Assembly (NCBI GenBank): GCA_947175665.1
Contig: CAMWNR010000013.1
Coordinates: 1 to 32,702 of the forward strand
Length of the DNA stretch: 32,702 nt
Source of the DNA: an uncultured Porphyromonadaceae bacterium
Lineage (GTDB): Bacteria; Bacteroidota; Bacteroidia; Bacteroidales; Muribaculaceae
Reading direction: 5' to 3'
Positions 24,153-32,640 of the stretch are shown one piece after another. The notes under the pieces were generated by a model. The model was not told the DNA's origin, searched no databases, and saw only the letters and a program-made list of their open reading frames with translations. The first letter of the stretch is position 1, and each line of letters starts with the position of its first letter. The translations under genes were made by a program, and so were the position numbers.

Positions 24153-24185
24153 AAAGGACCAAGGCTCGCGCGCCGCGGTCCTTTT
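24153..24185 (+). terminator. Terminator of the TPR-protein gene
   Basis: AAAGGACC (24153-24160) pairs with GGTCCTTT (24177-24184), with a GC-rich inner part and TTTTC after it. It would also limit read-through into crcB. Confidence 0.85.
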
Positions 24186-24200
24186 CTTATTACCCACTCC

Positions 24201-24278
24201 AACTACCTAATACTTAATCACTAAAACCTAATCACTAACACCTAATCACTAATCCTTAACACCTAATCCCTAACACCT
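24201..24278 (+). repeat. Telomere-like degenerate tandem repeats in the crcB leader
   Basis: About five imperfect units based on CCTAATCACTAACA run up to two bases before the crcB start. The whole stretch 24181-24278 contains no G on the + strand. No promoter consensus fits here, since TAnnTTTG needs a G. Confidence 0.75.
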
Positions 24279-24280
24279 GT

Positions 24281-24670
24281 ATGAATATTTGGCTTAAAAT
24301 CGTTATGGTAGCCCTTTCCGGCGGTGCCGGGGCAGTACTGCGGTACTTTATCGAGTTATGGCTCAAAAACTCTCCCCTCGGATTTGCGACGTGGGTCATA
24401 AACTCTATAGGTTGTTTTCTGATAGGCATTTTCGCCGGGTGGCTGATAAATAGTGAATGCGGATGGAGCGATGAGGTTAAAACCTCATTCTCACTTATCA
24501 CCATGACCGGTTTCTGCGGTGGTTTTTCCACCTTCTCCAGTTTTACTCTCGACAGCGTAAAGTATTATGAGCAAGGGCATTTCCTGATGTGGCTCATATT
24601 TGCCACGATGACCCTATTCGTAGGCCTCTTCGGCTGCGCAATAGGCTACTACTTAGGCAAACACCTATAA
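24281..24670 (+). CDS. crcB: Fluoride ion channel
   Basis: A 129-aa four-helix membrane protein of the CrcB/Fluc family, a dual-topology dimer that lets fluoride leave the cell. Family marks are GGAGAVLRY (14-22), FATWVINSIGCFLIG (35-49, with Asn41) and GFCGGFSTFSSF (77-88), which includes the phenylalanines of the fluoride path. Length is normal. I see no fluoride riboswitch ahead of it; the leader is a G-free repeat, and a terminator separates it from the upstream gene, so its promoter is unclear. Confidence 0.95.
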   Translation: MNIWLKIVMVALSGGAGAVLRYFIELWLKNSPLGFATWVINSIGCFLIGIFAGWLINSECGWSDEVKTSFSLITMTGFCGGFSTFSSFTLDSVKYYEQGHFLMWLIFATMTLFVGLFGCAIGYYLGKHL

Positions 24671-24681
24671 TCACCAGCCAA

Positions 24682-24755
24682 CCCCGTGCCGCATTAGCGG
24701 CACTTCATGTATGCCCGTATCACTCAAGGCTTGTCGCCTTGACTGGTGCGGGTAT
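24682..24755 (+). repeat. Two-hairpin structured repeat, copy B
   Basis: Hairpin 1 pairs 24686-24692 (GTGCCGC) with 24697-24703. Hairpin 2 pairs 24714-24722 with 24744-24752 and 24724-24730 with 24736-24742, with one C/C mismatch and a 5-nt loop. It matches copy A (1993-2066) in layout and conserved blocks but has different inner stems. It lies 12 nt behind crcB, in the same orientation to the upstream gene as copy A has to metK. Confidence 0.7.
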
Positions 24756-24774
24756 AAACATTCACAACACACCA

Positions 24775-24816
24775 ATACGGAGAGGAGCGCCGCGACAGCG
24801 GTGCTCCTCTCCGTAT
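24775..24816. other. Long GA-rich hairpin
   Basis: ATACGGAGAGGAGC (24775-24788) pairs perfectly with 24803-24816, and CCGC pairs with GCGG inside. No T run follows on either strand. It could stop or protect the 3' end of the crcB transcript, or belong to the two-hairpin repeat beside it. Confidence 0.6.
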
Positions 24817-24828
24817 CCTATAATATAT

Positions 24829-24861
24829 AAAAAAAGCAGACTACTTTCACAAGTTGTCTGC
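24829..24861 (-). terminator. Terminator of a minus-strand RNA
   Basis: GCAGAC/ACTT (24836-24846) pairs with AAGT/GTCTGC (24851-24861) around one T/T mismatch, followed on the minus strand by seven T. It is 450 bases past the nearest minus-strand gene end, and a promoter lies in between. Confidence 0.75.
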
Positions 24862-25068
24862 CGCAGTGCGAATCAAATTTATTTCTACAAACCTAACATA
24901 AACGATTTATCGTCAATACTGTTTTTTTACACCTTTACTAACCTTATAATCTTTTTTGCCTTTATTAGAATTTACTTAATTAAGATAAGAGTATATCTGA
25001 AATCAATCTCGTGTCAGTTCCTTTTCTGACCAGCAATTCTAAGCCGGAATCGCTGTGTTTGATTTCCA
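24836..25068 (-). ncRNA. Candidate noncoding RNA with a three-way junction
   Basis: Bounded by a consensus promoter and an intrinsic terminator, about 230 nt, with no open frame of useful length. Near its 5' end P1 (25059-25066 with 24999-25006, GAAATCAA/TTGATTTC), P2 (25047-25055 with 25031-25039, nine pairs with one wobble) and P3 (25026-25030 with 25013-25017) form a compact three-way junction, with P2 and P3 directly adjacent. The 5' strand of P1 can instead pair with 24871-24877 near the 3' end. I do not recognise the family; a 6S-like RNA is one option, but the long closing stem is weak. Confidence 0.5.
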
Positions 25069-25073
25069 CATTG

Positions 25074-25104
25074 CAAATTTACAACACAAATATACTTTTT
25101 GCAA
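25074..25104 (-). promoter_or_regulatory. Promoter of the candidate noncoding RNA
   Basis: Minus strand TTG (25102-25104), 20 bases, TAAATTTG (25074-25081); the -7 box and its context TAAATTTGCAA are the same as at both tRNA promoters. The rest of the gap to 25308 is AT-rich, and I see no gene in it. Confidence 0.6.
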
Positions 25105-25308
25105 GCATTATAAGGTATGTATAAGGTATAATATAAATTATTTAGATAGTAATATATTTATATTCAATTATTTAAAAAATATAAATATAAACCCTAATAT
25201 AAGTTAAATATAATAATATATAAGTCCATCCACCCGAAAAATCGTACAATTTTTTATCCATTTCTCCGAATAATCTTGATTTTAAGGGAAGATGATTAAA
25301 TCATTTTC

Positions 25309-26922
25309 CTATTCCGATTCCTTACCTATACTTTGCACCTGAAAATCAAAATGCTCTCGATCAATAGCGCGGTGACGCATACGATTGCGATACGCATAGA
25401 CTGTACTTACACTATAATTTAGTATCTGGGCTATGCGTGTAGACTCTTCCACACCTAATCTTACGAATGCATAAATACGCAATTCCGGGGTAAGTTCTTT
25501 GGTATTCTTGATCACAATCTGCTCATCGGGACGCAATAATCTGTTTATGCGGTCAATGAAATCGGGATATATCTCCAGAAACGCATTGTCAAAGATCTTG
25601 TAAAATTCATCATCATCCTGCTGGGCAAATTTACCGGATTTAATGAGTTGCTGCAATTCTTCTACCTGCCCTGACGCAAGTTTGCGGGTCACAAGTTTAT
25701 TAAGCGAGTCCAGACGGTTGGCATATATCGAACTTAGCCCGATAAAGTGGCCTATATACGTTTCCTGAAGTTCTGCCGTACGCGCCAATTTCTTACTATA
25801 TTCTCTACCTCTGCGCACCACCCTCATTAATACTACCACCAGACCTATGGTTATCAGAAGCAGAAAGGTCACTAACAGGAAGTATATCATCAATTCATCG
25901 CGCGAGGCGTTGATTTTCTCTCTGTATGCCTCATCAATAAACGGTAATAATGCGGCTATCGATACAGTACGCATTCTCACATTACCGCTCATGGCATCCT
26001 CGAGCGCAAAATTGATATAATTGAATGCAAGATTCAACTCCCCCTCATGATATAACCATTCTGCCAATGTCGGTAATGCCAGACCATCTTTTACACAACC
26101 TTTGATATCTGAAATTGCCGCTCTGGCCATATATGAGGCGTATTCCGTAGGCTTCCCTTCATTCTTATACACCACTCCAAGTTGGAATGCCGCCATAGCA
26201 TATAGATTACTCTCTTCGGGCAGATTGTCACAGAGACGTTCGAGTATTTTTTTTGCTTCTGCATATCGGCTGTTACCTACAAGTTTTTCCGCCTGATAAA
26301 ATTCGCGATAATGATCTGTAGCGGGTAGATATTTGAATAATGAGTCGTCATATTGATAGTATTTGGCCGAATATTCCGAGAAGAATTGCACATCTCCTTC
26401 TACATACGCCCGCATATACCCGTAGAGTTTTCTTCCGGCCGACCAATATGCCAATTTCAGCGATGGTGATAGTTGAGCGCTGCGTATCGAGTCAAACTCA
26501 TTGACCGCACGGGCAAAGATACCGGCTGTACTGAGTGCATTGACGCGGGCAATGCTGCTCTTTATCATCTCTTCGGGCATTTGATTTCGCTTGCTTATAT
26601 CGTATGCAATCTCGGCATAGTGCAACGAAGAGTCTGCTCTGACCGGTAAATACGCAGATGCTATCTCCGATGCTTTTTCCCAACGACTCATACAGTCTTG
26701 ACGAGGGATCGAATCATACTGCTTTTTCATCCTCTCTATAGATTCGTCTTTCTCCCTCATATATAGATCTGAGGCCTTGATGGCTTTGTTGAGTTGAGTG
26801 AGTTCACGCCCGGGCAGATGCGCCTTGCCACTATTATGACCACAACTGCTGATTACAACGGCTACACAGACCGAAATCAAACTTAATGTGTATAGCGACT
26901 TAATACTGTATGAATTTTTCAT
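25309..26922 (-). CDS. DUF6377-type membrane sensor/regulator with TPR-like domain
   Basis: A 537-aa protein. The N terminus has a signal sequence ending in VVISSC, a plausible lipobox. Residues of about 35-335 are helical and TPR-like (EMIKSSIARVNALSTAG, LPEESNLYAMAAFQLGVVY). One membrane segment spans about 344-364, and a cytosolic C-terminal part follows with DUF6377 features and a helix-turn-helix-like stretch near 485-520 (ESTRIAQILNYSVSTVYAYRNR). That layout suggests a one-component regulator that senses outside the membrane and acts on DNA inside. A lipid anchor and an internal transmembrane helix together would be unusual, so the lipobox may not be used. It is divergent from the lipid kinase gene across a palindromic promoter region. 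Confidence 0.8.
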   Translation of the reverse strand: MKNSYSIKSLYTLSLISVCVAVVISSCGHNSGKAHLPGRELTQLNKAIKASDLYMREKDESIERMKKQYDSIPRQDCMSRWEKASEIASAYLPVRADSSLHYAEIAYDISKRNQMPEEMIKSSIARVNALSTAGIFARAVNEFDSIRSAQLSPSLKLAYWSAGRKLYGYMRAYVEGDVQFFSEYSAKYYQYDDSLFKYLPATDHYREFYQAEKLVGNSRYAEAKKILERLCDNLPEESNLYAMAAFQLGVVYKNEGKPTEYASYMARAAISDIKGCVKDGLALPTLAEWLYHEGELNLAFNYINFALEDAMSGNVRMRTVSIAALLPFIDEAYREKINASRDELMIYFLLVTFLLLITIGLVVVLMRVVRRGREYSKKLARTAELQETYIGHFIGLSSIYANRLDSLNKLVTRKLASGQVEELQQLIKSGKFAQQDDDEFYKIFDNAFLEIYPDFIDRINRLLRPDEQIVIKNTKELTPELRIYAFVRLGVEESTRIAQILNYSVSTVYAYRNRMRHRAIDREHFDFQVQSIGKESE

Positions 26923-26982
26923 GCGAGTTACATGGATTTGCGTAGAAGGTTATTGATACTTTTATCGCGCGAGGAGCATATT

Positions 26983-27023
26983 TATCTACAAATTTACGGT
27001 TTTTTTTCGTAATTTTGTAGATA
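26983..27023. promoter_or_regulatory. Palindromic divergent promoter region
   Basis: A 16-bp inverted repeat with one mismatch (26983-26998 and 27008-27023) around a GTTTTTTTT spacer. The minus half holds TAAATTTG (26989-26996) and the plus half holds TAATTTTG (27010-27017), so each arm carries a -7 box pointing outwards, one for the DUF6377 gene and one for the lipid kinase gene. Good TTTG boxes are not seen. Confidence 0.5.
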
Positions 27024-27057
27024 ATTTTTATTATTTAGACCATATCCCCTCTGATAA

Positions 27058-28089
27058 ATGGATAAAGACTCACATAATTTACTTCTGATTGTGAATCCGA
27101 AAGCGGGTACCGTAAACCGTCATCTCGCCCCGGAGAACTTGCTTGCCGAGGCAGGCAATCTCTCCCATTTATCGGAATCCGGTGTGCGGAATCCTTTTCG
27201 CGTGGAGTTGGCCGTGACCGAATATGCCGGACATGCCACCAAACTGGCTGCCGAGGCTGCGGCCGAGGGATATTATGGGGTTGTGGCCTGCGGAGGCGAC
27301 GGTACTGTCAACGAGACCGCCCGTGGTGTAATCAACACTTCTACTGCTATGGGCATCATCCCGCTCGGCTCAGGCAATGGTCTTGCACGACATCTCGGCA
27401 TACCTATGACGCTTAACGGAGCCTTTGACACTATCAAGGAGAACCATATAATCTGCGCGGATTATGCTTCGGCCGGCGACAGACCTTTCTTCTGCACCTT
27501 TGGAGTAGGATTTGATGCCGAAGTAACCGATAAATTCAATGCTCGTCCGGGTCGCGGACTTAAAAATTATCTGCGTACCGTTTTAGAGGAGTACTTTAGT
27601 TATAAAACCGATACTTATACTATTATCGCCAATGGCAAACGCATTACCGAGCAGGCTCTCATTGTAGCCGTATGCAATGCCTCGCAGTATGGCAATAATG
27701 CTTATATCGCTCCGCATGCTTCTATCAAGGATGGACTGCTGGATATTACGGTGGTGCATAATGGTTCGCTAATCGAAAATGCCATTTCGGCCGTAGATTT
27801 ATTATCCGGCATGATAGGCAAATCGGCTTTTTCTACAACTTTTAGAGCCTCCGACATCCGCATTATCCGCAATCATGCCGGACCTGCGCATTTTGACGGC
27901 GAACCGGCTAAACTTGACAAGATAATCGACGTACATTGTCATCCCGGTGCCTTAAGGCTATTTGCCACAAGCCGCAAAAACCGCCTGCGACCTATCATGT
28001 CGCCAGAGATACCTTTCCTATCCCCTCTGGCGCTGACTATCCGTGACCTCAGACATAAATTGTATAATAAAGTGTTGGGTTCCCGTTAA
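27058..28089 (+). CDS. Diacylglycerol kinase-family lipid kinase
   Basis: A 343-aa cytosolic or membrane-associated kinase of the YegS/BmrU/DgkB group, which phosphorylate diacylglycerol or similar lipids with ATP. The N-terminal IVNPKAGT (11-18) and CGGDGTVNE (78-86) are the nucleotide-binding signature; IIPLGSGNGLARHLGI follows, and the C-terminal beta-sandwich domain has the usual HFDGEP motif. It would recycle diacylglycerol to phosphatidic acid, fitting with psd/pssA elsewhere in the window, although the substrate is not proven. The M16 peptidase gene follows after 30 nt. Confidence 0.92.
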   Translation: MDKDSHNLLLIVNPKAGTVNRHLAPENLLAEAGNLSHLSESGVRNPFRVELAVTEYAGHATKLAAEAAAEGYYGVVACGGDGTVNETARGVINTSTAMGIIPLGSGNGLARHLGIPMTLNGAFDTIKENHIICADYASAGDRPFFCTFGVGFDAEVTDKFNARPGRGLKNYLRTVLEEYFSYKTDTYTIIANGKRITEQALIVAVCNASQYGNNAYIAPHASIKDGLLDITVVHNGSLIENAISAVDLLSGMIGKSAFSTTFRASDIRIIRNHAGPAHFDGEPAKLDKIIDVHCHPGALRLFATSRKNRLRPIMSPEIPFLSPLALTIRDLRHKLYNKVLGSR

Positions 28090-28119
28090 TATTTATAAAC
28101 CCTGATATATTTATAAGTA

Positions 28120-29331
28120 ATGATATACTCTCTCAGCAATGGCCTGCGGGTGGCGATTGAGTCCACACCCGGTAGCAAGGTTTCTTATATCGGTGTGGCT
28201 GTCAATGCCGGTTCGCGAGATGAACCTGACCACTCTCAGGGTCTTGCCCATTTTGTAGAACATACTATTTTTAAAGGCACCTCTTCCAGAAAATCCTGGC
28301 ATATTTCCAACCGTATGGAGAGCATCGGCGGCGAACTGAATGCCTATACATCTAAAGAGGAGACTCTGATTTATACCAATGCACCGGCGGGACAACCTCA
28401 ACGCGCCATCGAACTGTTGGGCGACATAATCGCAAATTCCCGCTTCCCGGAGCGTGAACTGGAAAAGGAGAGAGAGGTTGTAATCGATGAGATAAATTCT
28501 TATCTTGACTCACCGGCCGATTCTATATTCGATGAGTTTGAGGAGTTGGCTTATGCCGGCTCTGACTTAGCCCATAATATTCTCGGTTCTCCTGACAGCG
28601 TCCGGTCGCTTACCTCGGCAGATTGCCGCGCTTTTCTCGACCATAAGTATACCCCTCATAATATGGCTATCTATGTGGCCGACCCGTGGGATCCTGATAA
28701 AATAATCAGATTATTAGAGAAATATTTCGGTTGTCTGCACTTCCCCACCTCCGCCTCAGCGCGCATCGCTCCTCCACCTTCTCCGGGATTTGATAAAATT
28801 ATCGATCGTAAAGGGCATCAGGCTCACACCATCGTAGGCCGACGCATTTTCGGTCGTAATGACCCTCGCAGATTCCCCCTGTTCCTACTCAATAACTATC
28901 TGGGAGGTCCGTGCATGAATTCCAGACTCAATCAGGAATTGCGCGAGAAGAGAGGGCTGGTATATACTGTAGACTCTAATGTGGCTTTACTGTCTGACGC
29001 GGGCCTAATGCAGATATATTTCGGATGCGATATTGATGATGTCGCCAAATGCCTTAAAGTTGTAGACCGCGAATTGACCGCGCTGGCCGAGTCTACTCTA
29101 TCACAGCGCTCTTTTGACGCTATTGTCTCACAATATTGCGGCCAACTCCTGGTCAGCAGCGATAATAGGGAAAATATGGCTATGGCTATGGCTAAAAGCA
29201 TTATCTACTATGATGAGATAAGGGGCATCGAACAGACCACCGAAAGATTACGGTCTGTAACTCGTGAGGATTTAAGAAACGTAGCCGAATTTATCGTCTC
29301 ATCACCACGATGCAGACTCACCATACATTAA
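28120..29331 (+). CDS. M16-family zinc metallopeptidase
   Basis: A 403-aa peptidase of the pitrilysin/processing-peptidase family. The inverted zinc motif HFVEH is at 44-48 (His44, Glu47 as base, His48), followed by FKGTSSR and a downstream EREVVIDEINSYLDSP block with the third zinc ligand Glu. The second, inactive-type domain includes LREKRGLVYTVDS, the R/Y substrate-binding motif. No signal peptide is seen, so it probably acts in the cytosol. Length is normal for the one-piece bacterial form. The dus gene follows after 17 nt. Confidence 0.94.
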   Translation: MIYSLSNGLRVAIESTPGSKVSYIGVAVNAGSRDEPDHSQGLAHFVEHTIFKGTSSRKSWHISNRMESIGGELNAYTSKEETLIYTNAPAGQPQRAIELLGDIIANSRFPERELEKEREVVIDEINSYLDSPADSIFDEFEELAYAGSDLAHNILGSPDSVRSLTSADCRAFLDHKYTPHNMAIYVADPWDPDKIIRLLEKYFGCLHFPTSASARIAPPPSPGFDKIIDRKGHQAHTIVGRRIFGRNDPRRFPLFLLNNYLGGPCMNSRLNQELREKRGLVYTVDSNVALLSDAGLMQIYFGCDIDDVAKCLKVVDRELTALAESTLSQRSFDAIVSQYCGQLLVSSDNRENMAMAMAKSIIYYDEIRGIEQTTERLRSVTREDLRNVAEFIVSSPRCRLTIH

Positions 29332-29348
29332 TAAATCAGAAGTAAGTA

Positions 29349-30401
29349 ATGAAAATTGCAAATATAGATTTAGGATCAAAGCCGGTTATGCTCGCTCCGA
29401 TGGAAGATGTGACAGATGAGTCATTTCGCCTTATATGCCGCGAGCAGGGCGCTTCACTGGTGTATACTGAGTTTGTATCGGCAGAAGCCTTGATACGAGA
29501 CATCAGATCTACTACCCGCAAACTGAATGTATTGCCGGCCGAACGCCCCGTAGCCATTCAGATATATGGCCGTAATGCAGAGGCTATGGTAGAGGCCGCC
29601 AAAATTGTGGAGCAGGCTCAACCTGATATTCTCGATATAAATTTCGGTTGTCCTGTAAAGAAAGTTGCACACAAAGGTGCCGGAGCAGGTATGCTGCGCG
29701 ATATACCCAAACTCCTCGACATCACCTCGCGTGTGGTGAAGGCTGTTAACATACCCGTGACTGTAAAAACCAGACTCGGCTGGGATCACGAAAATAAAAT
29801 TATCACCGATCTTGGCCCTGCCCTGCAGGATTGCGGCATAAAGGCTCTTACCGTACACGGACGTACAAGATCACAAATGTATACCGGAGAGGCTGATTGG
29901 ACTCTGATAGGTGAATTGAAAAATGATCCGCGTATGGAAATACCGGTTATCGGCAACGGTGATATCACCACCCCTCAAGGCGCTGCAGAGGCCTTCGAAA
30001 AATATGGGGTAGACGGCATTATGGTAGGAAGAGCATCCTTCGGTCAGCCCTGGTTATTCCGCGAGATACGCCAATATCTCGACACCGGCAAAATCACACC
30101 TACCCCGCTTGAAGAAAAATTTAATCTCCTCATACGCCAGATCACCGAGAGTATTGACCGCATTGATGAATACCGGGGTATTCTTCATATACGTCGCCAT
30201 CTCGCCGCATCTCCCCTCTTCAAGGGTATACCGGACTTCCGTCAGACAAGAATCAAGATGCTGAGAGTAACCAAATTTGCCGAACTGCTCGACATTCTAA
30301 AGCAGACCCGCGATTTATTGCAACTTTCAGCAACCCAATCCGAAAACACTTACGGCTCCGATGATGTTAAATATATGGATAGTAACCTCGAGGCTAAGTA
30401 A
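29349..30401 (+). CDS. dusB: tRNA-dihydrouridine synthase (DusB-like)
   Basis: A 350-aa FMN enzyme that reduces uridine to dihydrouridine in tRNA D loops. It has a TIM-barrel N-terminal part with LAPMEDVTDESFR (15-27), the catalytic cysteine in INFGCPVKKV (Cys101), TVKTRLGWD, VHGRTR and GNGDI/VGRASFGQPW for flavin and phosphate binding, and a helical C-terminal domain. The last codons (GCT AAG TAA) run into the foldback element that starts at 30395: its end supplies the T of Ala, the Lys codon and the stop. The final 20 residues are not conserved, so function is probably unharmed. Confidence 0.92.
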   Translation: MKIANIDLGSKPVMLAPMEDVTDESFRLICREQGASLVYTEFVSAEALIRDIRSTTRKLNVLPAERPVAIQIYGRNAEAMVEAAKIVEQAQPDILDINFGCPVKKVAHKGAGAGMLRDIPKLLDITSRVVKAVNIPVTVKTRLGWDHENKIITDLGPALQDCGIKALTVHGRTRSQMYTGEADWTLIGELKNDPRMEIPVIGNGDITTPQGAAEAFEKYGVDGIMVGRASFGQPWLFREIRQYLDTGKITPTPLEEKFNLLIRQITESIDRIDEYRGILHIRRHLAASPLFKGIPDFRQTRIKMLRVTKFAELLDILKQTRDLLQLSATQSENTYGSDDVKYMDSNLEAK

Positions 30402-30588
30402 GTAATTAAAATTAATGTGCATAGAAAACTTCAATATTTTTGAGATAATTTCCATGCAGAGCGAAGGAAGATACTTTGTATCTGACTGAGTAATAATTGG
30501 AAATTAGCCAAAAAGATTAAGTTTTATTGCACAAGATATTCTATTACTACTTACTTTTTAATATCGTTTAATTTTCATTACTTACTTA
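30395..30588. repeat. Foldback (MITE-like) element, complete copy 2
   Basis: 194 bp, the same length and orientation as copy 1, with the same 21-bp terminal inverted repeats, inner palindromic arms and central AGATA/TATCT hairpin. Differences from copy 1 cluster in the loop side and the outer right arm. At one position in the outer arm, C on the left with its partner G in this copy is T with A in copy 1, so pairing is kept. It overlaps the last seven bases of dusB. The remaining 96 bases before the next gene hold nothing I recognise. Confidence 0.85.
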
Positions 30589-30684
30589 TGTAATAAATTT
30601 TGATCATTAACATCAGATGATTAATTTTATACCTGCAAACCTTACTATCCGAAAAAACTCATCTCCACTTTTAGCCCATCTACT

Positions 30685-31380
30685 ATGCACAGATTATTAT
30701 TTTTGATTGCATCTTTTCTGGTGATACTCACTTCGGCCTCAGCGGCACCCAAAGAGAAACACTTCGCATTCTCCACACCTCAGTTTAAGGAACTGAGGGT
30801 GCAGGATAATGTAAATGTAATCTACAAGGTCTCTACCGACTCCATAGCACGTGTATCATATACCGCACCCGAAGATTTCGCAGACTCCTTTATTTTCACC
30901 AATTCCGGTGGCACCCTCAAAATACAGGTCACTACCGAAGATGTAGGCAAAACCGATCTGCCGACTCTTTATATCACATCTAACCATCTGGAAAGGGTGC
31001 ACAACTATTCGGATTTTAATATAACGATTGAAAATACCGGCACCGTTCCGGCATTCGAAGCCACCCTGATTGGCAACGGCATGATCAACGTAAATCTCGT
31101 AAAAGCAGATAAAATTGATGCCCGGACTACTGCCGGGCGCGGACAGATAATACTCCAGGGCGAATGCCGTAAAGCCAACTTCCGTATCACCGGCTCGGGA
31201 ACTATTAACGCAGCCGGTCTGGCTATCGATAATCTCGATTGTAAAATACTCGGAGCAGGCTCCATATACTGCCCCACACTTAAAACTCTCACTGTAAAAG
31301 GTCTCGGATCAACTAAGATATACTACCCCGGCAACCCGAAAATCAAGCACTCCGGCGGTGGAAAACTGATACATCAATGA
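30685..31380 (+). CDS. GIN-domain (DUF2807) exported protein
   Basis: A 231-aa protein with a signal peptide (1-20, LLFLIASFLVILTSASA). The mature part is a repetitive beta-helix-like GIN/DUF2807 domain, a common Bacteroidetes family sometimes annotated as a putative autotransporter adhesin: FKELRVQDNVNVIY, then short alternating strands such as FEATLIGNGMINVNL, FRITGSGTINAAGL and CKILGAGSIYC. No catalytic residues. Its function is unknown in the family. The stop codon overlaps the flippase start (ATGA), so the two are translationally linked. Confidence 0.85.
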   Translation: MHRLLFLIASFLVILTSASAAPKEKHFAFSTPQFKELRVQDNVNVIYKVSTDSIARVSYTAPEDFADSFIFTNSGGTLKIQVTTEDVGKTDLPTLYITSNHLERVHNYSDFNITIENTGTVPAFEATLIGNGMINVNLVKADKIDARTTAGRGQIILQGECRKANFRITGSGTINAAGLAIDNLDCKILGAGSIYCPTLKTLTVKGLGSTKIYYPGNPKIKHSGGGKLIHQ

Positions 31381-32640
31381 ATCTAAAACTCCAGACAGCA
31401 CGCACACTGAAATGGAACACTATAGATCGCCTGCTCACTCAGGTTATCTATGCCATTGTAGGTGTAGTGCTGGCTAACATCCTCTCCAAAGAAGAATTCG
31501 GACTCGTAGGGGTTCTCCTTATCTTTCAGGCCTTTGCCACCATTCTGGTCGACTCAGGCTTCGGAGCCGCATTGCTACGCGAAAAAAATCCGACACAGAC
31601 CGATTACTCCACAGTATTCTGGTTCAATACCATCGTAAGCATCGCCCTATACCTGATCCTTTATCTCTGCGCCCCTTTAATAGCAAAACTCTTTCAAGAC
31701 GAGACCAGGCTCATACCACTATCAAAGGTAATGTTTCTCGTATTTGTAATCAACGGCCTGGCAATAGTGCAGATAAACAGGCTCATGAAAGAGATGAACG
31801 TAAAAATGATAGCCATAAGCAACACCATATCACTGATAGCCGGTGGTATCGCAGGTATATGGTCAGCATTAGCAGGCTTCGGAGCATGGGCGCTCGTATG
31901 GCAATCCCTGGTAATGGCAATCATAAAGACAGGTATACTGTGGTGTACCGGCAAATGGCGACCCACCTTAGTATTCAGCACCGCCACAATACGCAAAATA
32001 CGCGCAGTAGGAATGAGCGTATTCTCCTCCTCACTCCTTAACACAATTTCACTCAATATATACAACTTCGTAATCGGTATATACTACTCGGCTGCATCAC
32101 TCGGAGTATACACGCAAGCCGACAAATGGTCAAAGATGGGATCGGCATCAATCACCCAGATACTCACATCCAGTTTCGTGCCACTCCTGTCAAAAGTGCA
32201 AGACTCAAAACCCGACTTCGACAGATATATACAAAAAACACTGCGCTTCACAACATTCATCCTCCTCCCCGCAATGGCAGGCTGCGCCGTCATAGCCGCA
32301 CCCCTCTTTCACCTCATGTTTGCCCACAAATGGGACAGCGCCATACCGCTCTTTCAAATACTATCCATTCGCGGTATATTTATCGTATACATCTCACTCT
32401 TCTCCAACTACCTGCTCGCATTAGGCAAAGCACGAACCATATTCCGCTCAGAATTCATAAAAGACACCATGATATTTCTGGCCATAGCCGCCACAATCTT
32501 CACACGCAACCTGACCATCCTGATAATCGGTCAGGCGACCGCCACCCTCCTCACCTACATCATACTCCTCCCCATCACCCGCAAATCACTGAACATCCCA
32601 TTCGGCTCCCTAATCCGCCCCACCCTCCCCGACCTGCTAA
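31377..32640 (+). CDS. Polysaccharide/O-antigen flippase (Wzx-like), 3' end missing
   Basis: A multi-helix inner-membrane protein of the MATE/MVF-type polysaccharide transporter family (lipopolysaccharide biosynthesis flippase), which moves lipid-linked sugars to the periplasmic face. The reading frame opens at an ATG that overlaps the previous stop and stays open to the end of the window. Typical segments are LANILSKEEFGLVGVLLIFQ, AALLREKNPTQTDYSTVFWFN and SIYNFVIGIYYSAASLGVY-like blocks. About 421 codons are genomic; the remaining frame to 32702 is adapter sequence, so the true C terminus is unknown. It may open a cell-surface polysaccharide cluster. Confidence 0.88.

Noticed and set aside
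24201-24278. CRISPR-like array
   Set aside because: Units are short, imperfect and tandem, with no unique spacers and no cas genes.
24181-24280. Fluoride riboswitch ahead of crcB
   Set aside because: The stretch has no G and cannot form the conserved pseudoknot.
24589-25029. Open frame of 146 codons on the + strand
   Set aside because: It overlaps the crcB end in another frame, the two-hairpin repeat and the candidate RNA; composition does not look like a protein.
25287-25309. Terminator at the end of the DUF6377 gene
   Set aside because: A GGAAGATGAT-type hairpin overlaps the stop codon, but it is AT-rich and lacks a T run, so support is too weak.
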